Numbered from the stretch's first letter, positions 33,620-45,898 are shown. The stretch is DNA of 64,000 nucleotides from Isoetes taiwanensis (GCA_021234155.1 JAJEKV010000058.1:4536600-4600599), one strand, 5' to 3'. The notes: a model not told the origin generated them from the letters alone. Numbers and translations: made by a program.

Positions 33620-36290
33620 TCAAACTTCCAAACATAAAAGAAGTGTTTGTTCAGCAGATGGCTGATTATTGGCTTCTTCAACTACCTGCACCAATTTTCA
33701 CAATGAAATCCAGAATAAGGGCTAAAAACAGATGCCATTCCAAGCACTCACACAAACGCGAGAAAAAGTATACCTGAAACCCGTGTTTGACATATAATTG
33801 ATAGGCAGCACAGTTAGTTGAGTTAACATGAACATATAGTTCCTTCAAACCTTCACGTAAAGAAAATACTGTTAGCTCAATTCTAATAATTATTTCTTCT
33901 AACAACTACTGGCACTACTTACCCCAGTCCTTCCCCACACCAATTGCTGTTCTCAATAGATTTGACCCAATTCCATGACAACGATAACTTTCTGTTACAC
34001 AAACATTTGCAACATATCCGTATCTGTATGCCTGATGGAGCGCACTACCAACCAATTTTGAAATTTCCTGCTTGTTTATACATGTCAGTAAGTAGGGAAC
34101 CTTGTCAATTTCTATCCACTATCTTCAAGCAACTCCCAACCTTGACACAAGATTTTTCTATAAACCTTCATGGAAATAAAAGCAAGGCAGGCTACTTCAA
34201 CAAAAAGATGCTGCATAATCACATATTCTCCTGCAAAATGCTTTTTTAAGATCTCTAAAAATCTACTGATACATTTTGCTTATGTTATAAAACACATTTT
34301 CTTACCCCAGGAAAAGCTTCACCATGTAATAGTTGACGAACACTAATATCAAGAGTTCCAACAACACTTTCCAAAAGATTCCCATTCGTAAATTGTGTGG
34401 CCAGCTCATCTTCCAAAACTCCGCTTAACACCTATTATAATGACAAAGGCACAGTCTTGGTACCTAGTAAATCTATTTTAAGGTACTAGCAAACTTATAA
34501 GCTTTTCTATGCTATACCCAACATAAATACAAGATAACTAGGTTATGGCTATTCTAACAGGTTCAATGCAAATTATTAGACTTCTTACCGCTACAAAACA
34601 GCTGCATCTAACAGCATACCCAAATCTTCCAAGCCGACGTCTTTTCAGTGATGTAAATTCCTGCATTTCAGATCTTAAAAATGCATGAGCACATTAATAA
34701 GCCCAAGGGTGCATCTAAAATCCTTTTTAAAAAATTGGCCTAAAGGTGGACTTGGAAAATAAAGAGTGACATCCCTTATTTTCCCAAAGATATTAACTAA
34801 GCTGCCATTTTCCTAATACCTGAAAATGTTATATGCTATGCGTTCTTAACAAAAGACCAGTGAAGACATCGTGGAATTTGTAAGCCTGACCTGCTCTGCA
34901 AACTTCTTCTTGTAGTTTTCAATATAGCTGCATGTAAAGAAAAATCAATATCACAAAGTGTTTCTGTAGAAATAAAAAATGGTCAGGGGAAGCAGGAGAG
35001 CAGCAGCTTAGGTGCCGTAAATTAAAATACAGGGCCTTACCGTACAAATGGTTTTCCTTCGAAGTGGCATTCCGCGCGTAACCATGCCGCTGCCTGCACC
35101 ATATGCACAAACCGAGCTTGTAATATAAGTATTCCAGTTGCACAAATCAAACCTCCCATACAATATTATTATATAATACCTAAGTATACTTATCATGCCA
35201 ATTTGCATAACAAAGACAGATGGCAAATAAGTATCAGAATAGTGATCATGATAATTCAGAGACATAAGTGAAAAGCAGGTCAGAAGGTGCTGTAAGCAGG
35301 AGTATACGCATTCAATGTTCAAGGAAACAAAGTTTGGGGTGATTAATTCAAATATAATTGATTATGTACTCACCCAAATATTCAATATAGTCCCATATTG
35401 ATTATGTACTCACCCAAAGTTCTTCATCCAACTTTGCTTCCCTAACAACATAATTGTGAGACCACTTGGATTGCCGAGCATTATCAGCCTCTAGGGACTT
35501 CTTTAAAACTGCTGTGTCCACACCGTATGATAATTTTCTCCCTTGGTCGTCATGATCTCCCCTTGATGTGCTTGCAGTTTTACTATCTGCAAAGTCTGCC
35601 CTGCATTGAAAAAAGTTTTCACCAGTTTAGCCTGAGAGGAAACAATTGCTAGAATAATTAGTTTCATGAAAAGAGGTGATTAAAGACAAAATGCCCGCAC
35701 ATTTCCGGAAGGGGGGGAAGGCAAATTCCTGCAACTCCTAGGGGTGAATTAGTAGTCATATTAAGGCATTGCCCACAATAACCCCTTGTTCAAATGCCCA
35801 AACAAGGTCCTTTCATGTGAAGACTGAAATCAGATGCTATAATCAAATGATCATATGACACCATTCCCAGAAACAGGTTCGCTAAGAAATCAAATTGTTG
35901 GAAAACTACTTCAAAGCAGTACCCGCCCTTTTCGAAAAACTAATTCCCTGCAACTCCTAGGCGTGTATTGCTAGTCATATTAAGCATTGCCCACAATACC
36001 CCCTTTGTCTAAATGCCCAAAACAAGAGCGTTCCAAGTGAAAAGTGAAATGAGATGCTAAAATCAAATGACCATATGAAACCATTTCCAGGAACACGTTC
36101 GCTCTGAGAAATCAAATTATAGAAAAAATACTCGAAGCAGGGGAAATGGGAAATGGAGATCAAAACTTTCAAAAATGCTTGTGAGCAAAGGAAGGAAGAA
36201 AGTAAACCTGCAAGAATGCCAGCGGGCAGGAAAGGCAGAGGACGAGACGGACTTGGGTGTGAGAAAGGAAGGTCCGAGCTTGCACGCCAT
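33620..36290 (-). CDS. Plastid-type GNAT-family N-acetyltransferase, nine exons
   Basis: Exons in transcript order: 36290-36208, 35600-35414, 35093-35041, 34927-34891, 34660-34589, 34431-34306, 34067-33923, 33850-33774, 33685-33620. All introns are GT-AG, and the lengths sum to 846 nt, so 281 codons plus stop. The N terminus (MACKLGPSFLTPKSVSSSAF) is Ser-rich and poor in acid residues, like a chloroplast transit peptide. A plant-specific block ELWAAAWLRAECHFEGKPFV (88-107) precedes the GNAT fold. The acetyl-CoA loop VTESYRCHGIGSNLL holds the RxxGxG signature (residues 215-220). The last motif is YVHVNSTNCAAYQLYVKHGF (about 239-259). Relatives acetylate N termini or lysines of plastid proteins; the substrate is unknown. 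The gene looks intact and functional. Confidence 0.93.
35700..36120. repeat. Tandem duplication inside GNAT intron 1
   Basis: Two diverged copies of about 200 bp, both with ctgcaactcctagg (35729 and 35948, period 219), then catattaag(g)cattgcccacaa and a similar end (gttcgct..gagaaatcaaatt). Confidence 0.8.
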
Positions 36291-36371
36291 AGTCCGGTGC
36301 TGCAGTGCGCGCTGAAGATTTGCGAGTAAAAGGAGGCAAGGACGCGGTGTCAAGTTACATGGCATGCAGGT

Positions 36372-36410
36372 GTATTTGGACCACCTAAGTTTGGGCCATA
36401 TTTGGACCAC
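36372..36410 (-). promoter_or_regulatory. CArG-like box and repeated motif upstream of GNAT
   Basis: CCAAATATGG (36396-36405, minus strand) fits the CArG consensus of MADS-box factors, about 110 bp before the ATG. The motif gtggtccaaata occurs twice here. Regulation is inferred from sequence only. Confidence 0.3.
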
Positions 36411-37895
36411 GACAAAACATCCAGGTCACTCCCTATCCCCTTTTCCACCTTCCATGTTCCATGTTGTTCATGATATTATTGTTTGTTGCATTACGCTACT
36501 ATGATATTTTACGTCCCTCGCCTTTTCCCCTCTGCCTGAGGTGTGGGTGTGTGTGTTTGTGTGTGCGCTATCCACACTGGTCCATTTAATCGGCCGCCCA
36601 TCATAGCACACCACGAGAATACTTGCCTCGTTATCAACATCAACCATTGCAGAATCCAATCACCAAATACATCCCCACTAAAAAACAACCTCACCTCTGC
36701 GCATATAAATATAACTTCACAATATAGTAAGTTGTAATTCTACAGTGTTTCCATCTTTTCTTGAATATAACTTGCCAGGTATTCTCCATAGATGGCTTAT
36801 ATATTACAAGCCTCGTACTTAATCATATCCTAGTCTCAATATTATTCTACCTGTAGTAGTGGGTGGCACACTCATGTCCAACATATACATGACTGGCAAC
36901 CCATGATCTTGCAAGTTAGGTTCAGCCATGCCATCTATACTACTCAGTTTGGCAACATTGTCCAACACGATCTCAAGTGCTTTTCTGGATGTGGGTCCTT
37001 ATTTGATTCGTATCTTCTGAAAAGACACTCAAAAGGTCTAGCCCCCGGATGACCTCTGAGATAGTTTATTAGTTATGGGTGTCAGAGTTTGATAATATAT
37101 GGGCGTCATTCCAGGAAATATCTAAATGGTTGGATAAGAGGATAAGGGAGAAGCATATATATGAGCCACTCGATCTATAACACATCTAAATCTTATGTTG
37201 GTTGTGCCATCATCCAAAGTTAAACTATGGCAACAATAACTTTTTTATTTTTAAACGAGAAAGACCGAATAAATGGTCCTAGAAGAAATGCAAAAGCCAA
37301 GTAGTTAGCTTTCAAGTTGTGTATCCAGTTACAATTAATTTTGCTGCTGATACTAGCTAGTTATGTTGTAACAAACATCCTTCTCTACTTCTCCCATATC
37401 CTCGGTATCGTTTCACCTATTAGGATAAACGAGGTGCACCATGGACTACCACAGTCGTCGAATCTGTCAATCCTACGGCCCAGACTGTATGTTGGATCCT
37501 CTGGGCACCTCTCGTTTAACGTGACTACTTTTTATCTAAGGTTTATGTTTTTTTTTTATAATAACCCATTGAATTATTTTAGGGATATGGTCTATGGTTT
37601 CGGGAATTATATCGATAACAAATCCCCTTGGAACCCCCTGTTATTTTGCTACATATTATCCATTGTTTCTTTCCACCCTAGCCATCACCCATCAGTTCTT
37701 TTATATGTACTATCATTCTTATGTCTCCTTTAGTTTTTCCTCTTACACTTGCCTCACTTGCTTCTGTTGTTAACCGTATATGTTTTTCCCATGATGTTAC
37801 TCTTTCATGTTCCTTTCTCTTGTTTTCTCATGTTCACCAGCATATTTTTTATATGTAAATTTTTTTATATCTGATTTATAAATCCAGAGATTTTC
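36411..37895. other. No gene seen; short GT microsatellite
   Basis: A (GT)n-like run lies at 36540-36566. The frame at 37317-37733 is rich in Leu, Ser and Tyr from AT-rich DNA and has no motif. Confidence 0.45.
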
Positions 37896-37970
37896 TTTTA
37901 TATACCTTAAACTTGCAACCATTAGGTTGAGAGCCTAGTGCTCTACCAACTGATGAACAAAGTAACCACC
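37896..37970 (-). tRNA. tRNA-derived relic with intact A-box
   Basis: On the minus strand TCAGTTGGTAGAGCAC (37953-37938) is a classic D-arm/A-box. It is followed by an anticodon-like arm CTAGG-CTCTCAA-CCTAA resembling tRNA-Lys(CUU) with CTC in the anticodon place. The T arm (gcaagtttaagg) is degraded. It may be a pseudo-tRNA or the head of a tRNA-Lys SINE. Confidence 0.45.
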
Positions 37971-38504
37971 TATCACTATGCATCGTATCTTTCTACATGC
38001 AAAGTGAAATCAATAATCGCCTAGCGACGATACACTCCCACATCTGCTAGATTGCTATGTCGAAGACGTACTTATACCCAAGTATAATGTAGGGAGGTCC
38101 TATGGGCTAAACAAGTTACATGTTCCTTTCTATTGTGTCTTAAATTCACCAACTTATGCTCTTATGCTTCATCTCATCTCAATTGCACCCTTCAACTCAC
38201 TATTGCGGCCACCACTATTGTTCCATTACAACAATGTTATCTCCCTTTCTTTGATCTTTGATCTTTGTTCTTTGTTGATAGATCTGGCATGTCCCACTAG
38301 CCATCTGTGTCTCAATGAGTATATTCCCATTTCTTTGGACATCCCATTTTACTCCCCTTCCCAAGGAGGAGGACAAGGAGATTGTCAAGCCATTCAAATA
38401 GTTGTCATCCATATTTTATGGTAATCTTTCTTGCTATTCGGTTGGACTATATGGTACTCCTATTTAAAATCTATACCCTCTCACCATAGGTTCTATGTAC
38501 TTGA

Positions 38505-38957
38505 TGTAACGGGCCCATGGTAGACCGCTCGAGTATTCGATCCTTGAATGTGCAGTGGGTCATTCCCGAGACACCGGCATAAATGGGTAGAAACGACTAC
38601 TCATAAACGTCTAGGCGTTTTTCCCCAGTTGGTTAAGAGCATGTCGGTTAGAAACATTACAGTTGGTATCAGAGCAGGTCTCGAGTTCGAGTCTCTATGG
38701 GTGCCTATATGCATGGGTAATTTGCAAAGACTTGGTAATCATTGTGACATGGTATAGCTTTGAATGCTCGAGAACGAGCATAGTTCTAGTGGGAGAGACT
38801 GTAACGGGCCCATGGTAGACCGCTCGAGTATTCGATCCTTGAATGTGCCTGTGGAGCGTTCCCGAGACACCGGCATAAATGGGTAGAAGCGACTACTCAT
38901 AAACGTCTAGACAGTTTTGCCCAGTTGGTTAAGGGCATGTCAGTTAGGAACGTTACA
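38505..38957 (+). mobile_element. TRIM (terminal-repeat retrotransposon in miniature), 453 bp
   Basis: Direct terminal repeats 38505-38661 and 38800-38957 (157 and 158 bp) start TGTAACGGGCCCATGG and end with (C/G)TTACA-type termini. The site TGGTATCAGAGC (38664-38675) lies two bases after the first repeat and matches initiator tRNA-Met. A purine tract (gtgggagagac) precedes the second repeat. The 138-bp interior has no coding capacity. Flanking 5-mers (CTTGA and CTCAT) do not match, so I cannot show a target duplication. The repeat ends with cccagttggttaagagcatg, an A-box-like string. Confidence 0.88.
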
Positions 38958-38959
38958 CT

Positions 38960-39540
38960 CATGGAATAATTTAAGGGCTAAACTTAGCTATTCAGCAATT
39001 TTTTAGCACATTTTCAAAAAAAAAATTGGCTAAAGTAAATGGAAAAAATTGGGAAAAAAATAATGATTTTAGCTTAACTTTTTTTGGGACTGCACCGACC
39101 CTGGAGCTAAGAGAGTAAAATTTTGTATTGTTTAGCCAAACCATAGAAACTTTTCGAATGAATTTCGGGCTAGTTTAGCTAGCATCATTCTAGTTTATAT
39201 GAAATATATGACTAGTAGTTTTGTTTCTAGAATTATGAATTAATTTGAGTCCTAGACTTTGCTAGTTAGCATTATTTTATAATGTTTTCACAAAGAAAAT
39301 GACTAAAATAAGTGGAAACAATTGAAAAAAAGGTATAGTAATTTGGCTTAATATTTTCCTGTTGGCCACACCATAGAAATTTTTGGGATGATGTTTGGGG
39401 TAGTTTAGCTAAACGCTAGAAAGTATGAGAGGAAAAATGTGTAGAGTTTAGCTAAACCACAGAAAGTTTTAGGATTAATATCAAGCAAGTTTAGCTAAAG
39501 TCATTCTGGCTAATAATAAATATGTGATTAGTAATTTATT
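38960..39540. repeat. Degenerate AT-rich tandem repeat
   Basis: Two or more diverged units of about 275-300 bp share (c)catagaaa(c)ttttcg/gg, tagtttagctaa and attctagtttat/ctggctaata phrases. No ORF. Confidence 0.5.
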
Positions 39541-42065
39541 CCCTGGTTACACTTGAGCACCTCTACTCAATATAGTAGCTATATCTACCCTAGAAATAAG
39601 TAAACTCTCATCCTCTTCTGCCGAACAGACCAAGAAATTCTCAACGATTATTTTCTCATGGCAATATGGACTATAGACTATTCTTGCCAAGATAGCCCAT
39701 CTAATTTGACTTTCTATCTCCACAAGTTGCATATATTCATATTCAATATAAAGTTAATGGTTGGTGGCAATTCAAGATGGTGTGTCTTCTTCGTCACAAT
39801 CTAGCATGTCCAAGGTGTGGTCCGTCCTATGAAATCCTAATCTATGTTTTGCTTATGCTTCCTTTAGTCTCATCTACCTTTGTTGTCCTCCCTCTACCTT
39901 TGTTGTCCTCCCTCACACCTCTCGTATCCCAAGGAAAATGAAAAAGGAAAGTGCCCTAGCTAGCATTCACATTAGCCAACTATCTAAGAAGTCTACCTAG
40001 GTCAATCTAGAGCGAGCAGAGTAATCTAAAAATTTGCATAACCTTTAGAATTTAAACCAACCTTAAATCTTGAAATAGATTAGGGAGTTTCCACAATTCC
40101 TTTCTTACGGGCTTGAAGCATAGAGGTCCTTCAGCGTCAGACATGGGCTATGGAAGGGTATGAGCATACGAGGTTCACCCCACCACTCCCGCTACAGGGC
40201 TTGGAATATAAGTTGGCTAGGCATTTTTCTGCTAACAGGGCCTGTATGTAGGCTGGCCGAGCTTCCCATTATCCCAGAGTTATGCGTCATGATGGTTCGG
40301 TATTTTAGCTATGTTCTTTGCTTCTGACGCTCATGTGTTGTATTTCATTTAATCATGTTGTCATTATCTAGCACTTTACTCATATAGGATCTTCCGTATG
40401 TGCTTGTGCTTATGTCCTTGTTATCCAAGATTTTCAAGATGTGCCATGCATGCAGAGGCTGTCAAGGATCCCCACTTAGTCACGAGGACTAACTCCAGTG
40501 AGTGCATCTGCAGTGAAAGAGCAAGGCAATGATCATAGTTGAGTTATAGCTTGTGAATTACTCGTCTAGATATTGTGTATTTGATAATGGATATATTTGA
40601 ACATATTATTATTGACCTCTGATTGTTATAAGAAAGAAGATTCAATTCTTCAGCATATTGTATTATTTGTCATCATGACAATATTGGATATAACAACCTA
40701 GATCTAGTCCTTTATAAGTTTTGATAAGAGCCCGAGTTGCCAAGAGGGTCAATTCGGCAGGCTCATCACAGAACTTGCATATAAACTCCATTTGGTAACA
40801 TGAAAAACTCGATTTAAAATCAACCCTTTTAATTTGGGTCTTTCCGGTTTGACCAAAAACATTTTTGCTATTTTTTTTTAAGTTGATTTTCTAAGGTTTA
40901 AAGGGTTCTGTCTGCCGAGAAAAAAAAATCGATTACCCAAAAATCGATTGGAGAAAAAATAGTATGATTTTGGTGTTTTGAGATTTCCGAATTCTCGATT
41001 GCAGCTGCCAATAGAGGCGTGTTATGCATATTGACGGGTATGCTCTTCTGTCTATAGAGGCGTGCATGGTGGGTATGCTCCTCATAACAAAGACCGAATT
41101 CACGACTTCTTAATTTTATGTAGGTCCACAAAATCCGTTAATATGAGGTTAAGCTTATGCAAGCATGATATCCGTCAAAACGAAGTGAATGCTAAGGTTG
41201 CTCAAGGTTATATTCTCCTTCATAAACATGCTTTTAAATTCTGAAATTCCAATTCTGAGTTGTTCTATTTGCAGAGTCTAATTCTTATTTTCCTAGATGG
41301 ACACAAATAATTTCTCTCAGAAAAAGTTTCTGTCGAGACGTATTACACAATAAAAAGGTACGATTAAGGATCTTTAGAGGAAGTACTCTTTCTTACATTT
41401 TCGTTTCATTCTTATTCTTTAAAAAGATATGATTAAGGGTCTTTAGAGGAAGTACTCTTTCTTACATTTTCATTTCAATCTTATTTTTATTAAATGCACG
41501 ATTTCACCTTGCTTTACTTCTTCATCTATCAAAAAATTCATTTATCTATTCATGTTCTCTTTCTTAATCTATTTTTTCTACACTATAAAGGTATGCAAGT
41601 TTGAGCTCTTTGGACGATCAAATAAATACATAGACTATTAAGCACCACTTTGCTTAACATGACTTTTGCATCAAGAACAGGCTTTATGTGCAGGTTTAGC
41701 ACCTAGTTGTTCCTATTTTATGACGTACACTATTTCAACGATTCTTTGTAAAGGGCCCCTCCTTGAGCTTGAAGTTTCCTTGGCTTCTTTCTTACTTTGC
41801 TTTGCTCTCTAACGTATCACATGGTTTGACTTGGACATCTCGCTGAGTATCGACCTTTGCCTTTTGCTCTGAATGTGTACTAGACTGAGAGGGTTTTGAT
41901 TGAGCATCTTTTCAGGTTGTTATCATACATATTTTTATCTACTTTTATCAAACTTAAGAATTTAACAAGCTTTACTAGATTTTTCTTGATTGGCATGAGC
42001 TTTAAATAGAGGCAGAGTATCAAGTAGGGTGACATAATTAGCTATTTCACTAGGAGATCATAGAA
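39541..42065. other. No gene seen; one tandem duplication
   Basis: Holds a 69-bp tandem copy of tctttagaggaagtactctt (41371 and 41440). The rest is AT-rich with motif-free frames. Confidence 0.45.
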
Positions 42066-42450
42066 GCAAAGATCAGTTATTACTTCATTGATGATGGTGA
42101 TGTTACAGGGAATAGAATGAGCCATCTTAAAGAAACGATCAACAATGACCATAACGCATCATAACCCCGACAGAGTGGTAGCTCCAGAATAAAATCTACA
42201 GAAATACTCTTCCAAGGTTCATCTGGAATAGGCAATGGCTGAAGAAGACCATGAGGAGGATGTCTTAGAACCTTCCCTTGACATCAATCAGGATCGAATA
42301 AACACTTTGACAGAGCGACAAAGCCCCGGCCACCAATACTCCGACTAATAAGTTCAAGAGTTTTGGCTACTCCAAAATGTCTAGCCATAGATGAGTCATG
42401 ACAAGCCTGGAGAACTCGAAGTTGGGAAGTGTCAAAGCACGTTGAAGTGG
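42066..42450 (-). pseudogene. Ty3/gypsy integrase relic
   Basis: The minus-strand translation gives CHDSSMARHFGVAKTLELIS (HH of the zinc finger), then, after frameshifts, CQGKVLRHPPHGLLQPLPIP and PWKSISVDFILELPL, the start of the catalytic core with its first Asp. The remaining core is lost. It is unrelated in position to the chromovirus at 6-11 kb. Confidence 0.75.
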
Positions 42451-42689
42451 ATCAGAATCGTGCATTTTTTCGCTACATTTTTACGCCACATTTGTAGTGT
42501 GTCGGCGTGGTTTAGTGTGGGCCGAAAGTTATGGAAGAGGTAGTTATAATTATGCCAGGTTCAGCTTGATTAAGCAAATTCAAATTATCATGCCACGTGT
42601 CCAAGTACTTCGATCTTTCCTTCCATCCTCTTGCTCATGCTACAGGTATTGTAGTTTAACCTTAATGTTAGTATTTCAATGTCTTTGAA

Positions 42690-43190
42690 TAATTTCCTTC
42701 CAGATTAAAGAACCTCAACCCGGACCAATACCGAGAGGTAGTTATGTTGAACAAACAGATTATGGGAAACATGCTTGGAGAGGCATGGTACCTCTAACTT
42801 TTGTGATAATATACTATTTACATAAGAAAGGGAAGCAAGTTAATTGGTTGAGTTTTTGGGAGCAGCATGAGATGGAAAAGCACCAAAAAACCTTGCAGCA
42901 AACAGGAGCAGGAAACAAAGCTAATTGTTCAAGAAAACATAAACAGCCAAGGTCATCACCACCTCTGGAGATGGAAATAAAAATGAAAGTGAGGAGGACA
43001 AGAATTGTAGAACTACTCCAACACCTACAAGAAATCTTCAAAGCAATTGTTCCAGGGTCCGTATATCGGATGTGACAAACAGAACAGAAAAGCAGAGTGA
43101 TGTGAAGCCAATGTGCAGAAAGAAAGCAAAGATTTCTATTGAATCGGGATTTCAAAACAAGTAGAAGAAAGTGAAATTACTTCTAAATCA
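42690..43190 (+). pseudogene. First exon group of the composite gene (LKNL...QYRE domain)
   Basis: After ttccag the sequence reads LKNLNPDQYREVVMLNKQIM, matching LQNLSHEQYKEFMQIYKRIT at 22.7 kb, then a lysine-rich region with shifted frames and TNRTEKQSDVKPMCRKKAKI. Stops and frameshifts (42785-43075 is open in another frame) show decay, or introns that I missed. The domain family is unknown. Confidence 0.45.
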
Positions 43191-43199
43191 GGTTTCTAG

Positions 43200-43790
43200 A
43201 TTGATTGAATAGAAGTAAGCATGTTCTGTATTTGTTGTCATGTGCTATGTTAATGTGTGATGTGTCATGTAGTATGGTGATAAAATGGAAGTTAGCATCT
43301 TATGCAATAGCCAATACTGTAGTTTTAACATTTTGGGCGGTATGTAGTTGGTGGGATGTGATGTGTCATTGTGTAAATATCGTGAGATGATTCTTCTTAT
43401 CATAGTATTGAGAGATGCAGCAATGAGAACGCGTGGTATGAAGATGCAACATAGTCTGTGTATTGGTCTAATGTGGTTGAAATATATTACAAACTAACGT
43501 GATGGATTGGCACGATTGTGTTATGTGAAGGTATGTGAAGGTGAATATGATGTTATATAGCATCACAAGTATGGTGGCAATTTATGATGTCAAATATGAT
43601 GAGTTGTTTTACGAGGCAGATAGGATGGCAAGTATGATGTCAAATGTGATGTGTTGTAGCAAGATTGGTATGATGAAAAACGTGATGGCAAATATGATTG
43701 TGTGGTGTTTGTTGTGTGCTAGTATGTGGTGGTGTTGTATGATGGCAAATGTGATGTATATCGAGTTGTGTTATGATATAACTCACTAAC
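43200..43790. repeat. TG/ATG-rich degenerate repeat
   Basis: Many tgatg, atgatgtcaaatatgatg and gatggcaa phrases. The same kind of tract follows the paralog at 26.3 kb and, in complementary form, occurs at 47.3-48.5 kb. Confidence 0.55.
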
Positions 43791-43825
43791 ACATGTCTCC
43801 CTGGCTTTCGCAACTTATGAAATGC

Positions 43826-44183
43826 GTGGCATCAGTCGACAGAACAGGCTTTAACGGTTGCTAAAGCGAAACTTCAGTATAAAGAAGAGAATCAGCGAAA
43901 ACTCAAAAGACAAATTGAACTTCTTGAACTTGAAAAGGGAAGGGTCAAGCTTGAAATCAAGGAAAATGAAGATGTCATGAAGAAGCAACCTGAAACTATA
44001 GCAGGTAACATGTACATTAATAGATTGAGGGAACATGACCTTAATGAAAAAATCTTACCTGGCATTAGATCTTTGAAGAAGGAGATCGATAATGTGGCCT
44101 TTGAAACAAAGCTAGCCATTGAGAACATATCTGAGCTAGAGTCCAGATTATCAGAGATTTCAGTTGTGCATGGAGGGGGATGA
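43826..44183 (+). CDS. Coiled-coil segment of the composite gene
   Basis: An open frame reads TEQALTVAKAKLQYKEENQR, IELLELEKGRVKLEIKENED, then NEKILPGIRSLKKEIDNVAF and ELESRLSEIS. Heptads and high Glu/Lys content indicate a dimerising coiled coil of about 110 residues. It stops at TGA 44181-44183. The next open segment (RING-like) starts 70 bp later, so an intron or frame change joins them. It is part of the same gene by order and composition. Confidence 0.5.
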
Positions 44184-44252
44184 AAGTCCCTTTCCTTTTA
44201 ATCCAGCATTACCACCTCTACCATTAGCAATAGAAGTAGAAGGAGACACAGG

Positions 44253-44438
44253 TTGTCCCCAGGCTGTCCCTATTGTGGACAGTCCTTTAAGTGGCAGGGG
44301 CGACCTTTGCCTATTGTGTTAGCTGAATGCAACCACCGGTATCATATCCCATGTTTGAGATATCATTTGAGGTCATCATTAGACTGTTGTAGTTCAAGAT
44401 CTCCTTTCAATTCCAGAATTATACAGTTATTCATGTGA
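44253..44438 (+). CDS. RING-H2-like zinc finger segment
   Basis: Reads CPYCGQSFKWQ...AECNHRYHIPCLRYHL...DCC, giving C-x2-C, then C-x-H-x2-H-x2-C, as in RING-H2 ubiquitin ligases. The last Cys pair is less clear (CC at the end of SSLDCC). It lies between the coiled coil and the phosphatase segment. Ligase activity is only a guess from the motif. Confidence 0.45.
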   Translation: MSPGCPYCGQSFKWQGRPLPIVLAECNHRYHIPCLRYHLRSSLDCCSSRSPFNSRIIQLFM

Positions 44439-45102
44439 TGTTGCAGGCATACAAAGAAGTGTTGTTATCGCAGAAGCCAATACATGATGTCCTCCCCATG
44501 ATTGCGTGCTTTTTGTGGCAACGAGTTTGCACAAGAACATGAAAAAAACTATGAAGAAGTGTATATGACAGCAGGAGAAAAGCAAGAACAACCCAAGGGT
44601 AAAATAGTCAAGTTATAGCTTTGTTATTTTACTTACACACTAGCTTGATGACCGTTGAATTTGCAATTGACTCAGAGGCAACAGAAATAGATGTGAAGGA
44701 GAAGACACCAACTTATAACCATGTATCTAAAGGTGGTACTTTTTGATCCATGATTAATATTATTTGGCAATGATGTCTAAATTATATATATGTTTCATAG
44801 CTGTACTAGTAGAATGCTATAATATGAGAGAGAAAATGAACTAGATCAAGACTCCTTAGTGGCAGGTAAGAATATTAGCTTATAAATCTTGTCATCACAT
44901 TTTTTTTTTGTCCAAGTAATATTGGGTGCTTTCAAGCAAGTGCAGTTGATGCCAAGAGTAACACAGTGGTTGCAAAATCTGAAGATCATATAGTGAGTAA
45001 AAAAGTGGAAGAAGATAGGAAGGAAAAGAACAAAGCTGATGAAATCAGAGAGCAGAAAGCATCAGGTTGGTGTTTGTGAGTGCATGCAGTCAATTTTCGT
45101 GA
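44439..45102 (+). other. Linker exons of the composite gene
   Basis: Short charged open pieces separated by about 100-bp intron-like gaps: QEHEKNYEEVYMTAGEKQEQ (before GTAAAA), EATEIDVKEKTPTYNHVSK (about 44697) and SAVDAKSNTVVAKSEDHIVS...KADEIREQKAS (about 44940-45066, before GTTGGT). These look like low-complexity linkers. Confidence 0.4.
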
Positions 45103-45898
45103 TTGTTTCAATATTTGAAAGTTTCCAACCGTTATATTTATGTAGGAAAGTCTTTCTCTGTAACCACTCCTTTAAAAATGCAAGTTCCTGAAGCAGAGGT
45201 GCCATCGAGCCTTGTGCCTCCACCTTTCGTTAGGAGGAGTACAAGGTCAACAGAATTTCTCATTATTTTTTACTTCAACGGTATTGTTGGTAGGTTGTAT
45301 GATAAAAATGAGCTCATACCATCCGCCAAGGAACCTGATGTTGATTTGTGGCGGATGAACAAGCAGAAGACTATCATTTTAAGGCGGGGCTTTAGAGAGT
45401 TTATGTCTTGATGCCTCGATAACTTCGTGGTTGCATTATGGTCTAGCATATCATCACAAAACATGCATCTAGTTTGCAGCCGTGACACATCAGAATTTGC
45501 TTCAAAGTTTCTATTTGTATGGAACCAAGGTGAATACACGAATACATGGTTGTTGATCAAGAATAAGCCCATTTTCTTGAAGGAATTGAATAAGGTTTAC
45601 CGTGCATTCCCAAGGTTTGGGGTTGAGAATACCCTGTTCATTGAAGATAGCAGGTACAAGTTGTACTACAATGAGAAAAATACATTCATTTGTCCAAATA
45701 CCTTCGATGCAAGTATAGTTGGTAGTCAAATACTGAATACTACATAAAAGGATTGGTTGATAGGGCTAGTTAAGGGGAACATTGTTCCTAGCTATGTTGA
45801 AAGTAACCCAATGTATAATGTGTACGACATAAAAATGTCTCAGAAAGCTTTAAAGTTGTTGGATAGATATAGGAAAAAAAAAGTGATCAAAAAATGAT
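45103..45898 (+). pseudogene. FCP1/NIF-type (HAD) phosphatase domain with one stop
   Basis: A single frame, broken only by TGA at 45409-45411, reads FLIIFYFNGIVGRLYDKNEL, LRRGFREFMS-stop-CLDNFVVALWSS, KFLFVWNQ, KPIFLKELNKVYRAFPRFGV and NTLFIEDSRYKLYYN, then a basic tail ending at 45898. This is the order of FCP1-homology phosphatases, which act on RNA polymerase II CTD and similar substrates. The DxDx(T/V) nucleophile motif is replaced by YFNGI, losing the first Asp, and the DDS-type motif reads EDS. The domain is probably catalytically dead even before the stop codon. Its pairing with a Ulp1-like protease downstream is unusual. Confidence 0.75.

Noticed and set aside
37317-37733. 138-codon frame as a membrane protein
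   Set aside because: Leu/Phe/Ser/Tyr bias of AT-rich DNA; no conserved motif.
45409-45411. TGA in the phosphatase as a selenocysteine or recoded codon
   Set aside because: Land plants lack selenocysteine insertion, and neighbouring segments also carry stops; a simple nonsense change is likelier.
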